Both the position numbers and the translations under genes were made by a program. A stretch of DNA of 64,000 nucleotides from Ruminococcus sp. (lineage in GTDB: Bacteria > Bacillota > Clostridia > Oscillospirales > Ruminococcaceae): assembly GCF_019423705.1 (NCBI RefSeq), contig NZ_JAHZAX010000003.1, positions 190,182 to 254,181 on the forward strand, written 5' to 3'. Of the stretch, positions 30,963 through 38,546 are shown in pieces; within the stretch, counting starts at the first letter, position 1, and every line of letters starts with the position of its first letter. The notes beneath the pieces were generated by a model. The model did no database searches, was not told the DNA's origin, and saw only the letters and a program-made list of their open reading frames with translations.

Positions 30963-30990
30963 ATGTATAACTCTTTCGGAGGGATCAACT

Positions 30991-31848
30991 ATGAACAAAA
31001 CTGTTTTTCTCTGCGTCGGCGGAGACGCCAGACAAACATATACAGCCCGTTTCCTCGCCGGCTTCGGCAGGGTCTATACTTACGGTATCGACGATATCGG
31101 CGAAAATACTATCCCCCTCGCTTCGCTGGATATGCTCCACGAAAAAGCCGACGTGCTTGTGCTGCCTATCCTTAAAAGCGACGGGCTGGAGATATCATCG
31201 TTCCGTGGCAAAAAAATTTATTGCAGCGACGTTTCACCACACCTTGCGAAAAACGCCCTAGTGACAGGCGGTATGCTCCGCCGTGTGCAGATCGAGTATT
31301 TCTCATCGCTGGGCTTTGACGTCAAGGACTATTATATGCGTGACGAGCTAGTCATACGAAACTGTATACCCACCGCCGAGGGCGCTTTGCAAATCGCTAT
31401 GCAGGAGCTTGCTTCAACTATCGACGGCAGCGAAGTGCTCGTTATCGGCTATGGCAGAGTTGGCAAAGCCTGCGCAAAGCTATTTGACGCAGTTGGCGCT
31501 GATACAGTCGTCACGGCACGAAAGCTTTCAGCCCTTGCCGAGGCGCAGAACAACGGGCTGGACGCTTTCGCCCTGTCGGAACTTTACGGCAGGATAGCAC
31601 GCTTTGAGGTGATAATAAACACCGTTCCTGCAATGATATTAGATGAAAGTCTGCTGGGTGCTGTATCAAAAAACGCCCTTGTTATCGACCTTGCTTCAAA
31701 GCCCGGCGGAGTTGACTTTGAGGCGGCTTCACGGCTTAATAGGCGTGTTGTCTGGGCGCTTTCGCTGCCCGGAAAGGCTGCGCCGATGACAGGCGGAGAG
31801 ATAATCGCCCGAGCAGTCGTGAACATTTTACAGGAAAGGGGAACATAG
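30991..31848 (+). CDS. dpaA: Dipicolinate synthase subunit A
   Basis: The 285-residue protein has an N-terminal nucleotide-binding-like domain and a central Rossmann motif VLVIGYGRVGKACAKLF near residue 150, followed by a dehydrogenase-like C-terminal region. With DpaB it makes dipicolinic acid from the lysine-pathway intermediate in the mother cell during sporulation. A GGAGGGATC site precedes the ATG. It is followed after 1 base by dpaB. Its presence is strong evidence that the organism forms endospores. Confidence 0.92.
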   Translation: MNKTVFLCVGGDARQTYTARFLAGFGRVYTYGIDDIGENTIPLASLDMLHEKADVLVLPILKSDGLEISSFRGKKIYCSDVSPHLAKNALVTGGMLRRVQIEYFSSLGFDVKDYYMRDELVIRNCIPTAEGALQIAMQELASTIDGSEVLVIGYGRVGKACAKLFDAVGADTVVTARKLSALAEAQNNGLDAFALSELYGRIARFEVIINTVPAMILDESLLGAVSKNALVIDLASKPGGVDFEAASRLNRRVVWALSLPGKAAPMTGGEIIARAVVNILQERGT

Positions 31849-31849
31849 A

Positions 31850-32443
31850 ATGTCACTTGACGACATTAAAATAGGATTTTGTATGACGGGTTCGTTCTGC
31901 ACCTTTGAAAAGGCGTTCAAAGCGGCGCAGGAGCTGCGGTCAATGGGCGCAGAGCTGATACCTGTTATGTCATATAATGCGGCGCAGATATCAACACGTT
32001 TCGGAAGCGCCGAGGACAATGTGAAAAGGCTCGAGGACATCGCAGGGGCAAAGGTCATCACAACTATCGCCGAGGCAGAACCTATCGGGCCGAAAAAAAT
32101 GTGCGATATTATGCTGATAGCTCCCTGTACATCAAATACGGCGGCAAAGCTCGCCCTAGGCATTGTGGATACTCCTGCGGCAATGGCTGTAAAAAGTCAC
32201 CTGCGCAATTCAAGGCCTGTGCTTGCGGCGATATCCACCAACGACGCCCTTGCAGGCTGTGCAAAGAACATAGGATATCTGCAAAATCTGAAAAATTACT
32301 ACTTTGTGCCATACGGACAGGACAGCACCGCAAAAAAGCCATTCTCAATGGTTGCGGACTTTTCGATGATACCGAAAGCTGTGGAAGCCGCCCTTGAAGG
32401 CGTTCAGTTGCAGCCTATGGTGTTCGGGGCTGATAAAGGTTGA
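31850..32443 (+). CDS. dpaB: Dipicolinate synthase subunit B
   Basis: The 197-residue flavoprotein-like subunit (IGFCMTGSFCTFEKAFKAAQ; LIAPCTSNTAAKLALG) belongs to the Dfp/UbiX-like fold used by DpaB. It directly follows dpaA, so they form a two-gene operon. In Bacillus the same genes sit beside asd and dapA; here they stand alone. Start supported by GAAAGGGGA. Confidence 0.92.
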   Translation: MSLDDIKIGFCMTGSFCTFEKAFKAAQELRSMGAELIPVMSYNAAQISTRFGSAEDNVKRLEDIAGAKVITTIAEAEPIGPKKMCDIMLIAPCTSNTAAKLALGIVDTPAAMAVKSHLRNSRPVLAAISTNDALAGCAKNIGYLQNLKNYYFVPYGQDSTAKKPFSMVADFSMIPKAVEAALEGVQLQPMVFGADKG

Positions 32444-32490
32444 TCCTACAAAGTGCATAACGAAAAGTAAACGTAGCGTATAACAAGCGG

Positions 32491-32536
32491 GCGACCGCAA
32501 ATTGTTGTGAGCATTGTCGAACAACAATTTGCGCCC
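32491..32536. repeat. Intergenic palindromic repeat
   Basis: A perfect 12-base inverted repeat (GCAAATTGTTGT at 32497-32508, ACAACAATTTGC at 32521-32532) is embedded in GGGCG...CGCCCCTAC. The CCCCTAC end resembles the hairpin at 4078-4100, suggesting one repeat family. Confidence 0.65.
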
Positions 32537-32549
32537 CTACCTTATATAA

Positions 32550-32583
32550 AAAGCTCCTCGGCGATGAACCGAAGAGCTTTTTG
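32550..32583. terminator. Bidirectional terminator between dpaB and glgA
   Basis: AAAAAGCTC and GAGCTTTTT arms with an inner GC-rich stem (TCGGC/GCCGA-like) are flanked by A and T runs on both sides. Confidence 0.8.
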
Positions 32584-32597
32584 TTATATGCAATATT

Positions 32598-34040
32598 CTA
32601 TCCGATAAGCCAGTCATACATTTCCTGATACTTATTTGCGGAAGCTTGCCAAGAGAAATCCTGTGCCATTGCAGACTTGATAAGTCCGTTCCACTCGTCA
32701 CGGCGGTCGTCATAGATATACTTTGCGAACATAACCGTGTTGTACATTTCGTGAGCGTTGTAATTTGCAAAGCTGAAGCCTGTGCCTGTTCTGTCGAACT
32801 GGTTGAACGGCTGGACTGTATCTTTAAGTCCGCCTGTTTCACGGACGATAGGCAGAGTGCCGTAACGCAGGGACATAAGCTGTGAAAGGCCGCAAGGCTC
32901 GAAGAGCGACGGCATAAGGAATGCGTCAACGGAAGCATAAATGCGGTGACTCATTTCCTCGCTGTAATAGATATTTGCGGAAACTCTGTCGGGATACTTG
33001 CCTGCAAAATAGCGGAACATATCCTCATACTTCTGCTCGCCTGTACCGAGGACAACGAACTGTATGCCCTGCTCGCACATTCTTTCCATCATATAGGCGA
33101 TAAGGTCAAAGCCCTTCTGATCTGTCAGACGGCTTACGATACCCACCATAAAGCGGTTATCGTCCTGCGCAAGGCCAAGCTCTGCCTGAATAGCACGCTT
33201 ATTATGTATCTTCTTTTCAAGGACATTGTCATAATTATACTTTACAGCGATATGGTTATCGGTATCGGGGTTATAGTCAACATAGTCGATACCATTGACG
33301 ATACCACGGAGGTCGTGCTGTCTTGCACGCATAAGTCCGTCAAGGCCTTCGCCGTAAAACTCAGTCTTGATCTCTTCTGCATAGGTATTGCTGACAGTTG
33401 TGATAGCGTCGGCATAGACAAGTCCGCCCTTGAGCATATTGCCGTCAACGCCTGTTCTAAGCTTGTCGATAGTGAAATAATAATCAGAAAGACCCGACAG
33501 CCACTTAAAGCGCTCAACGCCGTCATTGCCCTGGAACTTGAGGTTATGGATAGTCATAACAGTTTTTATGCCACGGAAGAAATCTCCCCCTGCGAAGCTG
33601 TCGTGGAGATAAACAGGGATAAGGCCTGTCTGCCAGTCGTGGCAATGGATAACGTCCGGACGGAAGTCGAGGAGCGGCAGAGCTGAAAGCACGGCCTTAT
33701 CGAAATACATAAACTTCTCGATATCCCAATGGTGTTCGGTATAAGGCTTATCGCCTGTGAAGTAGTGCTCGTTGTCGATAAAATAGAATGTTACGCCGTC
33801 ATAGACCGTTTCAAGCACGCCCACATACTGGCTCTGACCTGCAAAGTCCATATAAAAGTGGGTCTTATAGTTCATCATATCCTTCCATTGCTGTTTCATA
33901 CAGGAATACTTTGGCAGGATAACTCTCACGTCATAATATCTCTTATCAAAGCACTTTGGCAGCGATCCGACAACGTCGGCAAGTCCGCCTGTTTTGATAA
34001 AAGGCACGCACTCTGAGGAAGCAAACAATACTTTTTTCAT
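32598..34040 (-). CDS. glgA: Glycogen synthase
   Basis: GlgA (GT5 family) adds ADP-glucose to growing alpha-1,4-glucan. The 480-residue protein starts MKKVLFASSECVPFIKTGGLAD, in which Lys16 belongs to the ADP-glucose-binding KTGGLAD motif. The C-terminal GT-B half has LMPSLFEPCGLSQLMSLRYG with the catalytic Glu. I chose the ATG at 34040, preceded by AAAGGA, over a longer frame from 34064. No other glycogen genes are adjacent. Confidence 0.94.
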   Translation of the reverse strand: MKKVLFASSECVPFIKTGGLADVVGSLPKCFDKRYYDVRVILPKYSCMKQQWKDMMNYKTHFYMDFAGQSQYVGVLETVYDGVTFYFIDNEHYFTGDKPYTEHHWDIEKFMYFDKAVLSALPLLDFRPDVIHCHDWQTGLIPVYLHDSFAGGDFFRGIKTVMTIHNLKFQGNDGVERFKWLSGLSDYYFTIDKLRTGVDGNMLKGGLVYADAITTVSNTYAEEIKTEFYGEGLDGLMRARQHDLRGIVNGIDYVDYNPDTDNHIAVKYNYDNVLEKKIHNKRAIQAELGLAQDDNRFMVGIVSRLTDQKGFDLIAYMMERMCEQGIQFVVLGTGEQKYEDMFRYFAGKYPDRVSANIYYSEEMSHRIYASVDAFLMPSLFEPCGLSQLMSLRYGTLPIVRETGGLKDTVQPFNQFDRTGTGFSFANYNAHEMYNTVMFAKYIYDDRRDEWNGLIKSAMAQDFSWQASANKYQEMYDWLIG

Positions 34041-34125
34041 AATAATGATCCTTTCCAATTTCATTCAACTCACGTTCATCAGCAATTAACACCTGGCAAG
34101 CGTTATTGCCAATGCAATCGCTTAT

Positions 34126-34154
34126 ATTATAACACTTTTTGTTCAAAACGTCAA
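34126..34154 (-). promoter_or_regulatory. Promoter of glgA
   Basis: On the minus strand, TTGACG (34149-34154), 17 bases, TATAAT (34126-34131). Confidence 0.75.
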
Positions 34155-34166
34155 GCTTTTTACGTT

Positions 34167-34245
34167 GCATAGGGCTGTACTTCGGGCGACGCACTTTGTA
34201 GCCCGAAGAGCGGAGTCGTAACTTGCCCGAAGTACAGTTCTATGC
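34167..34245. repeat. Large inverted repeat, interspersed family
   Basis: The 21-base arms (34167-34187 and 34225-34245) match at 19 positions. The left part, ACTTCGGGC...AGCGGA (34179-34214), is clearly related to 41680-41716, so this is a dispersed element and not a simple terminator. Confidence 0.7.
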
Positions 34246-34287
34246 GAATAAAAAAGCGAGTTCATAAAATATTTATAATTAGAGCTA

Positions 34288-34316
34288 TTGGCAAATTGAG
34301 CGAACTGTGATATAAT
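34288..34316 (+). promoter_or_regulatory. Promoter of the ACT/DUF711 operon
   Basis: TTGGCA (34288-34293), 17 bases, TATAAT (34311-34316). Confidence 0.8.
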
Positions 34317-34355
34317 TAGTAATATGTATTAAAGTATATGAAAGGCTGGTTTTTT

Positions 34356-34625
34356 ATGAGAGCTGTTGTTACGGTAATCGGTAAGGACGCCGTTGGTATC
34401 CTTGCTAAGGTAAGCACTAAGTGCGCTGAATATAATGCAAACGTTATTGAGGTTACTCAGTCAGTATTGCAGGATCTTTTTGCAATGATCATGCTGGTGG
34501 ATATCACTAAGCTCAATACTGATTTTGCTTCTATGGCTGACGCTCTTACTGAGCTCGGCGAAACTATGGGCGTTAAGATCCATACTATGCACGAGGACAT
34601 CTTTAACTGTATGCACCATATTTAA
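34356..34625 (+). CDS. ACT-domain protein (UPF0237 family)
   Basis: This 89-residue single ACT domain reads MRAVVTVIGKDAVGILAKVST, then alternates strand and helix as expected. ACT domains usually bind amino acids or similar small ligands. The ATG at 34356 gives the standard family length; the ATG at 34338 has no ribosome-binding site. It is followed after 17 bases by a DUF711 gene, a pairing seen in many Firmicutes, which suggests that it regulates or accompanies that protein. The ligand is unknown. Confidence 0.85.
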   Translation: MRAVVTVIGKDAVGILAKVSTKCAEYNANVIEVTQSVLQDLFAMIMLVDITKLNTDFASMADALTELGETMGVKIHTMHEDIFNCMHHI

Positions 34626-34642
34626 GAGAGGACTTCTGACAA

Positions 34643-35998
34643 ATGATTAATACATACGACGTATTGGAAACAATACGAATGATACAGGACGATTGTCTCG
34701 ACATTCGTACCATAACAATGGGCATTTCTCTGCTGGATTGTATCGACAGCGATATCAATGTTGCCTGCGAAAATGTTTACAAGAAGATCACTTCAAAGGC
34801 CGCACGCCTTGTTGAAGTCGGCGAACAGATCGAAAAGGAACTTGGTATCCCGATCATCAATAAGAGAATTTCCGTTACTCCTATCGCTATCGTTTCCGCT
34901 GCCTGCAAGTGCTCCCCTGTTCCATTCGCAAAGGCTATGGACAGAGCCGCAAAGGACGTTGGAGTAAACCTTATCGGCGGTTACACGGCGCTCGTTCCAA
35001 AGGGCTTCTCTGCCGGTGATATCGAGCTTATCAAGTCTATCCCTGAGGCTCTTGCCACAACCGAGAGAGTTTGCTCATCGGTAAATATCGGCTCGACCAA
35101 GACAGGTATCAACCTTGATGCCTGCAAGATTATGGGCTCTGTTGTAAGAGAATGTGCTGAAAGAACTGTTGATTCAGCTTGCTTCGGCGCTGCAAAGCTG
35201 GTCGTATTCTGCAACGCTGTTGAGGATAACCCGTTTATGGCAGGCGCTTTTCACGGCGTCGGCGAGCCTGACTGTATGATAAACGTGGGCGTTTCGGGTC
35301 CTGGCGTTGTAAGAGCTGCCCTCAGAAAATATCCTGACGCTGACATCACAAAGATATCTGACGTTATCAAGGAAATTTCCTATAAAATCACAAGAGTTGG
35401 TCAACTCGTTGGCACTATCGCTTCAAAGAGACTTGGCGTGCCTTTCGGTATCGTTGACCTTTCTCTCGCTCCAACTCCAGCTGTCGGCGACTCTGTTGCG
35501 CATATCCTTGAAGAGATCGGACTTGAAAAGTGCGGCACTCACGGCACAACTGCTGCCCTTGCATTGCTCAACGACGCTGTCAAGAAGGGCGGCGTAATGG
35601 CTTGCTCGAGGATTGGTGGACTTTCCGGTGCGTTCATTCCTGTATCTGAGGACGCCGGTATGATCGACGCTGCAAAGAGCGGTGCGCTCTGCATTGAAAA
35701 GCTGGAAGCTATGACTGCGGTTTGCTCCGTTGGTCTCGATATGATCTGTATCCCCGGCGACACCCCTGCTGACACTATCTCGGCTATCATCGCTGACGAA
35801 GCTGCTATCGGTATGGTCAACAACAAGACCACCGCTGTTAGAGTTATCCCTGCTATCGGCAAGGACGTTGGCGACGAGCTTGACTGGGGCGGACTTTTCG
35901 GCTGCGGCCCTGTTATGCCGCTCAAGAAGGAGTCACCTTCAAAGTTCATCAATCGTGGCGGACAGATACCTGCACCGCTTCATTCTCTCAAAAACTAA
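34643..35998 (+). CDS. DUF711/UPF0210 family protein
   Basis: The 451-residue cytosolic protein matches the PFL-like DUF711 family in length and in segments such as MGISLLDCIDSDI, NLIGGYTALVPKGFS and GVVRAALRKYPDADI. Members are structurally related to glycyl-radical-like or barrel enzymes, but their reaction is not established. It is co-transcribed with the ACT-domain gene and followed by a strong terminator. Confidence 0.88.
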   Translation: MINTYDVLETIRMIQDDCLDIRTITMGISLLDCIDSDINVACENVYKKITSKAARLVEVGEQIEKELGIPIINKRISVTPIAIVSAACKCSPVPFAKAMDRAAKDVGVNLIGGYTALVPKGFSAGDIELIKSIPEALATTERVCSSVNIGSTKTGINLDACKIMGSVVRECAERTVDSACFGAAKLVVFCNAVEDNPFMAGAFHGVGEPDCMINVGVSGPGVVRAALRKYPDADITKISDVIKEISYKITRVGQLVGTIASKRLGVPFGIVDLSLAPTPAVGDSVAHILEEIGLEKCGTHGTTAALALLNDAVKKGGVMACSRIGGLSGAFIPVSEDAGMIDAAKSGALCIEKLEAMTAVCSVGLDMICIPGDTPADTISAIIADEAAIGMVNNKTTAVRVIPAIGKDVGDELDWGGLFGCGPVMPLKKESPSKFINRGGQIPAPLHSLKN

Positions 35999-36002
35999 CA
36001 CC

Positions 36003-36032
36003 AAGCGGCAGAGCATTTTCTGCCGCTTTTTT
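36003..36032 (+). terminator. Terminator of the ACT/DUF711 operon
   Basis: AAGCGGCAGA pairs with TCTGCCGCTT, followed by a T run. Confidence 0.88.
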
Positions 36033-36059
36033 CATCAAAGATCAAAACAGGAGGACATT

Positions 36060-36923
36060 ATGGCGCTGATAGATATGCACACCCACACGGGGTTTTCTCC
36101 CGACGGCAAAGGCACGATCGAAGAATCCATAAAGCGTGCGAAGGAGCTTGGCTTGGCGGCGTTTGCCATAACAGACCATTGCGACTGCAATTTTCGCTAC
36201 AAGGCGGAGCATTATGGTGCCCCCGATGAACTGCGTGATTTCGATATGTACGGCTCGGGCGAATATGCTCCTGCCAGCATTGCGGCGCAGTTTGCGGCTA
36301 AGGAGAAGCTTTCCGCCGCTGGTGATAACTTCAATTTTCTCTGCGGAATAGAGCTTGGTCAGCCTTTGCAGGACATTGAATTTGCGGAGCAGATCGCCGC
36401 TGACAAGCGTCTTGATTTTATCATCGGCTCACATCATCAGAACAAAGGCAAGGACGATTTCTACTGGATAAAGTACAAAGAAATGGACTTATCGGAGATT
36501 TACGCTCTGCTGGACGATTACTTCACGCAAATGCTTGAGATGTGCAAATGGGGCAAATTCGACGTTTTAGGTCACTTGACATATCCACTGAGATACATTC
36601 AAGGCGACTGCGGCATCGCTATCGACCTTTCCCGATACGATGACATTATAAGAGAAATTTTTTGTACACTTATCCAAAATGGCAAGGGCATAGAGATAAA
36701 CGTTTCGGGATACAGGCAGGCATACGGCAGGCCACTCCCCGACTATGAATACGTCAAGCTCTACAAAGATCTTGGCGGCGAGATACTCACACTTGGCTCA
36801 GACGCTCATTGTGCTGCTGACATCGGTCGAGACATCGGTAGAGGCGCAGAACTTGCAAAGTCGGCAGGTTTTGACAAAGTCGCATACTTTAAAGAACGAA
36901 AAGTTCACTACGTTAAGTTGTAA
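36060..36923 (+). CDS. PHP-domain phosphatase, histidinol-phosphatase (HisJ) type
   Basis: The 287-residue protein begins MALIDMHTHTGFSPDG with the metal-binding H-x-H of the PHP domain. Further metal ligands follow at TDHCD, GIELGQ, IGSHHQN, DVLGHLTYP and GSDAHCAADIG. It is likely a metal-dependent phosphatase; histidinol phosphate is the family's best known substrate, but no other histidine genes are nearby. The AGGAGG site at 36050 fixes the start. Confidence 0.87.
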   Translation: MALIDMHTHTGFSPDGKGTIEESIKRAKELGLAAFAITDHCDCNFRYKAEHYGAPDELRDFDMYGSGEYAPASIAAQFAAKEKLSAAGDNFNFLCGIELGQPLQDIEFAEQIAADKRLDFIIGSHHQNKGKDDFYWIKYKEMDLSEIYALLDDYFTQMLEMCKWGKFDVLGHLTYPLRYIQGDCGIAIDLSRYDDIIREIFCTLIQNGKGIEINVSGYRQAYGRPLPDYEYVKLYKDLGGEILTLGSDAHCAADIGRDIGRGAELAKSAGFDKVAYFKERKVHYVKL

Positions 36924-36938
36924 AATATGCGCTTAGTC

Positions 36939-36967
36939 TTGACAACTGCAAATGTGTGTGGTATAAT
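36939..36967 (+). promoter_or_regulatory. Consensus promoter of the type I antitoxin RNA
   Basis: TTGACA (36939-36944), 17 bases, TATAAT (36962-36967): a perfect consensus with no open reading frame behind it. Confidence 0.88.
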
Positions 36968-36973
36968 AAAGAC

Positions 36974-37068
36974 AATAAAAGAGGCACACTGCTGTAAGCG
37001 GTTTACCTCCAAACTGGTTACATTTTATTATAACCGTCCTTTGGCAGAAGGGCGGTTATTTTTTTCTT
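36974..37068 (+). ncRNA. Antitoxin small RNA of an Fst-like type I system
   Basis: An RNA of about 95 nt is bounded by a consensus promoter and a strong terminator (AACCGTCC at 37032-37039 pairing with GGGCGGTT at 37050-37057, then T residues). Its segment ACCTCCAAACTGG (37005-37017) is complementary, with one bulge, to the Shine-Dalgarno hairpin of the convergent toxin mRNA. Its 3' end overlaps the toxin stop codon. This matches the RNAI/RNAII layout of Fst (par) loci. The RNA is inferred, not shown. Confidence 0.75.
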
Positions 37069-37169
37069 TTTTTATTGCAAATGTCAAACAAAAGTCTGCA
37101 TATATCAAACACAAGTCCAACAATATTCGCTATTAACATCAGTAACGTAAGTACTTCAATTACGCTCAT
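37056..37169 (-). CDS. Fst/holin-like type I toxin peptide
   Basis: This 37-residue peptide, MSVIEVLTLLMLIANIVGLV... with a basic KKRKK end, is a single membrane segment like the putative holin-like toxins. The leader carries a hairpin CCTCCA-GTTT-TGGAGG that buries the ribosome-binding site, a known way of delaying toxin translation. Its own promoter is at 37239-37267. The convergent small RNA overlaps the 3' end. A second locus with nearly the same leader is interrupted by the mobile element at 41.9 kb. Confidence 0.85.
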   Translation of the reverse strand: MSVIEVLTLLMLIANIVGLVFDICRLLFDICNKKRKK

Positions 37170-37238
37170 ATCTTGCTCACCTCCAAAACTGGAGGAAGAT
37201 TTAAACCGCCTACCGTCGTTGCAGTATGCCCTATGTTG

Positions 37239-37267
37239 ATTATAGCACACTTATGTTTATATGTCAA
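37239..37267 (-). promoter_or_regulatory. Promoter of the holin-like toxin
   Basis: On the minus strand, TTGACA (37262-37267), 17 bases, TATAAT (37239-37244). Confidence 0.88.
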
Positions 37268-37285
37268 TATTTGTCCTAAAATATC

Positions 37286-37322
37286 AAAAAAGCTGGTCGC
37301 CTATATGACGATCAGCTTTTTT
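37286..37322. terminator. Terminator of pfkA (bidirectional)
   Basis: AAAAAGCTG and CAGCTTTTT arms with an inner GTCG/CGAT stem. It lies between the toxin promoter and the pfkA stop. Confidence 0.8.
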
Positions 37323-37343
37323 ATTGCTCATTATTCTATTAAT

Positions 37344-38423
37344 TTAGTCGCCGAATGCAATGCCAAGGGCTTTTGCTGTTTGAACGAGCTGGTGGTCGGC
37401 TGGGACGAACTTTGTTTTGCCTGCCACTTCTGAAAGTGGGTTCTCGGAAACGATCTCGTTTATCATTGCGACTGCATAGCCGTACTTATCTTTTGCGATA
37501 AGCTCTGCTGCGTGTACGCCGAACTTTGTTGCGAGAACTCTGTCATATGCGGAAGGGCTGCCGCCTCTAAGCATATGGCCTGGGGTACAAACTCTTGTTT
37601 CTCTGCCTGTGAGCTCTTCGATCTGCTTTGCGATCCTTGAAGTTGCTGTGGTAATGCCCTGCTCTGCACGAAGTCTTGCACGCTCTTTTTTCTTGAGCTT
37701 TGCCTCTGCGGTATCAAATGAGCCCTCTGCTACTGCCATTATCGAGAATCCCTTTGACTCTCTCTTTTCGCAGGCTGCGGCAAGCTTTTCGATATCGTAT
37801 GGTATCTCAGGAATGACGATCATATCAGCGCCGCCTGCAATGCCAGAATAAAGCGTGAGCCAGCCGGCCTTATTGCCCATTATCTCGGCAACAAGAATTC
37901 TTCCGTGGGAATTTGCTGTGGAATGAAGTCTGTCGATAACGTCCGTTGCGGTATCAACAGCTGTGTGGAAGCCGAATGTTACGCTTGTGCCCCAAATATC
38001 GTTGTCGATAGTCTTTGGCAGGCCGATAACGTTAAGACCCTCTGTGGAGAGGAGATTTGCGGTTTTGTGAGTACCGTTGCCGCCGAGGGTGAGGAGACAA
38101 TCGAGCTTCTGCTTCTTGTAAGTGTCCTTCATCGCCTTGACTTTGTCAACGTTGTCCTCTTCAATGACCTGCATTTTCTTGAAAGGCGTTCTCTTTGTTC
38201 CGAAGATAGTGCCGCCTGTGGTGAGGATACCCGAAAAATCCGACTGCTTCATTTCCTTGCACATATTGTTGATAAGGCCGTAATAACCGTCCTCGATACC
38301 GACGATCTGAACGTCCTCGCCGAATTTCTCATAACAAGCCTTTGCAACGCCACGGATAGTTGCGTTAAGTCCCGGACAGTCGCCGCCGCTTGTGAGTATT
38401 CCAATCCTTCTCTTCATTTTCAT
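37344..38423 (-). CDS. pfkA: 6-phosphofructokinase
   Basis: The enzyme phosphorylates fructose 6-phosphate in glycolysis. The 359-residue protein has GILTSGGDCPGLN, the phosphoryl-donor region LTLGGNGTHKT, PKTIDND and MGNKAGWLTLYSG. The donor loop reads GGNGT where the E. coli enzyme has GGDGS, and Lys137 replaces the Gly of PGTIDND. This Gly/Lys combination is typical of group III enzymes, which use ATP or pyrophosphate, so the donor cannot be assigned. The start is the ATG at 38423, with AAAGGA upstream. Confidence 0.92.
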   Translation of the reverse strand: MKMKRRIGILTSGGDCPGLNATIRGVAKACYEKFGEDVQIVGIEDGYYGLINNMCKEMKQSDFSGILTTGGTIFGTKRTPFKKMQVIEEDNVDKVKAMKDTYKKQKLDCLLTLGGNGTHKTANLLSTEGLNVIGLPKTIDNDIWGTSVTFGFHTAVDTATDVIDRLHSTANSHGRILVAEIMGNKAGWLTLYSGIAGGADMIVIPEIPYDIEKLAAACEKRESKGFSIMAVAEGSFDTAEAKLKKKERARLRAEQGITTATSRIAKQIEELTGRETRVCTPGHMLRGGSPSAYDRVLATKFGVHAAELIAKDKYGYAVAMINEIVSENPLSEVAGKTKFVPADHQLVQTAKALGIAFGD

Positions 38424-38487
38424 CAAGTCCTTTCAATACAAAATAATGTCAAATATCATTCAATACTGTTTTATTTTGTTATTTTGC

Positions 38488-38513
38488 GTAAGAGCGGACA
38501 GCGCCGCTCTTAC
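38488..38513. other. Hairpin between pfkA and the chemoreceptor gene
   Basis: GTAAGAGCGG and CCGCTCTTAC form a perfect 10-bp stem with a 6-base loop. The following T-rich stretch is weak, so it may be a terminator for the chemoreceptor gene or another small repeat. Confidence 0.5.
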
Positions 38514-38546
38514 TTTGTTTGATTTGTTTGATTACACATAAATAAT

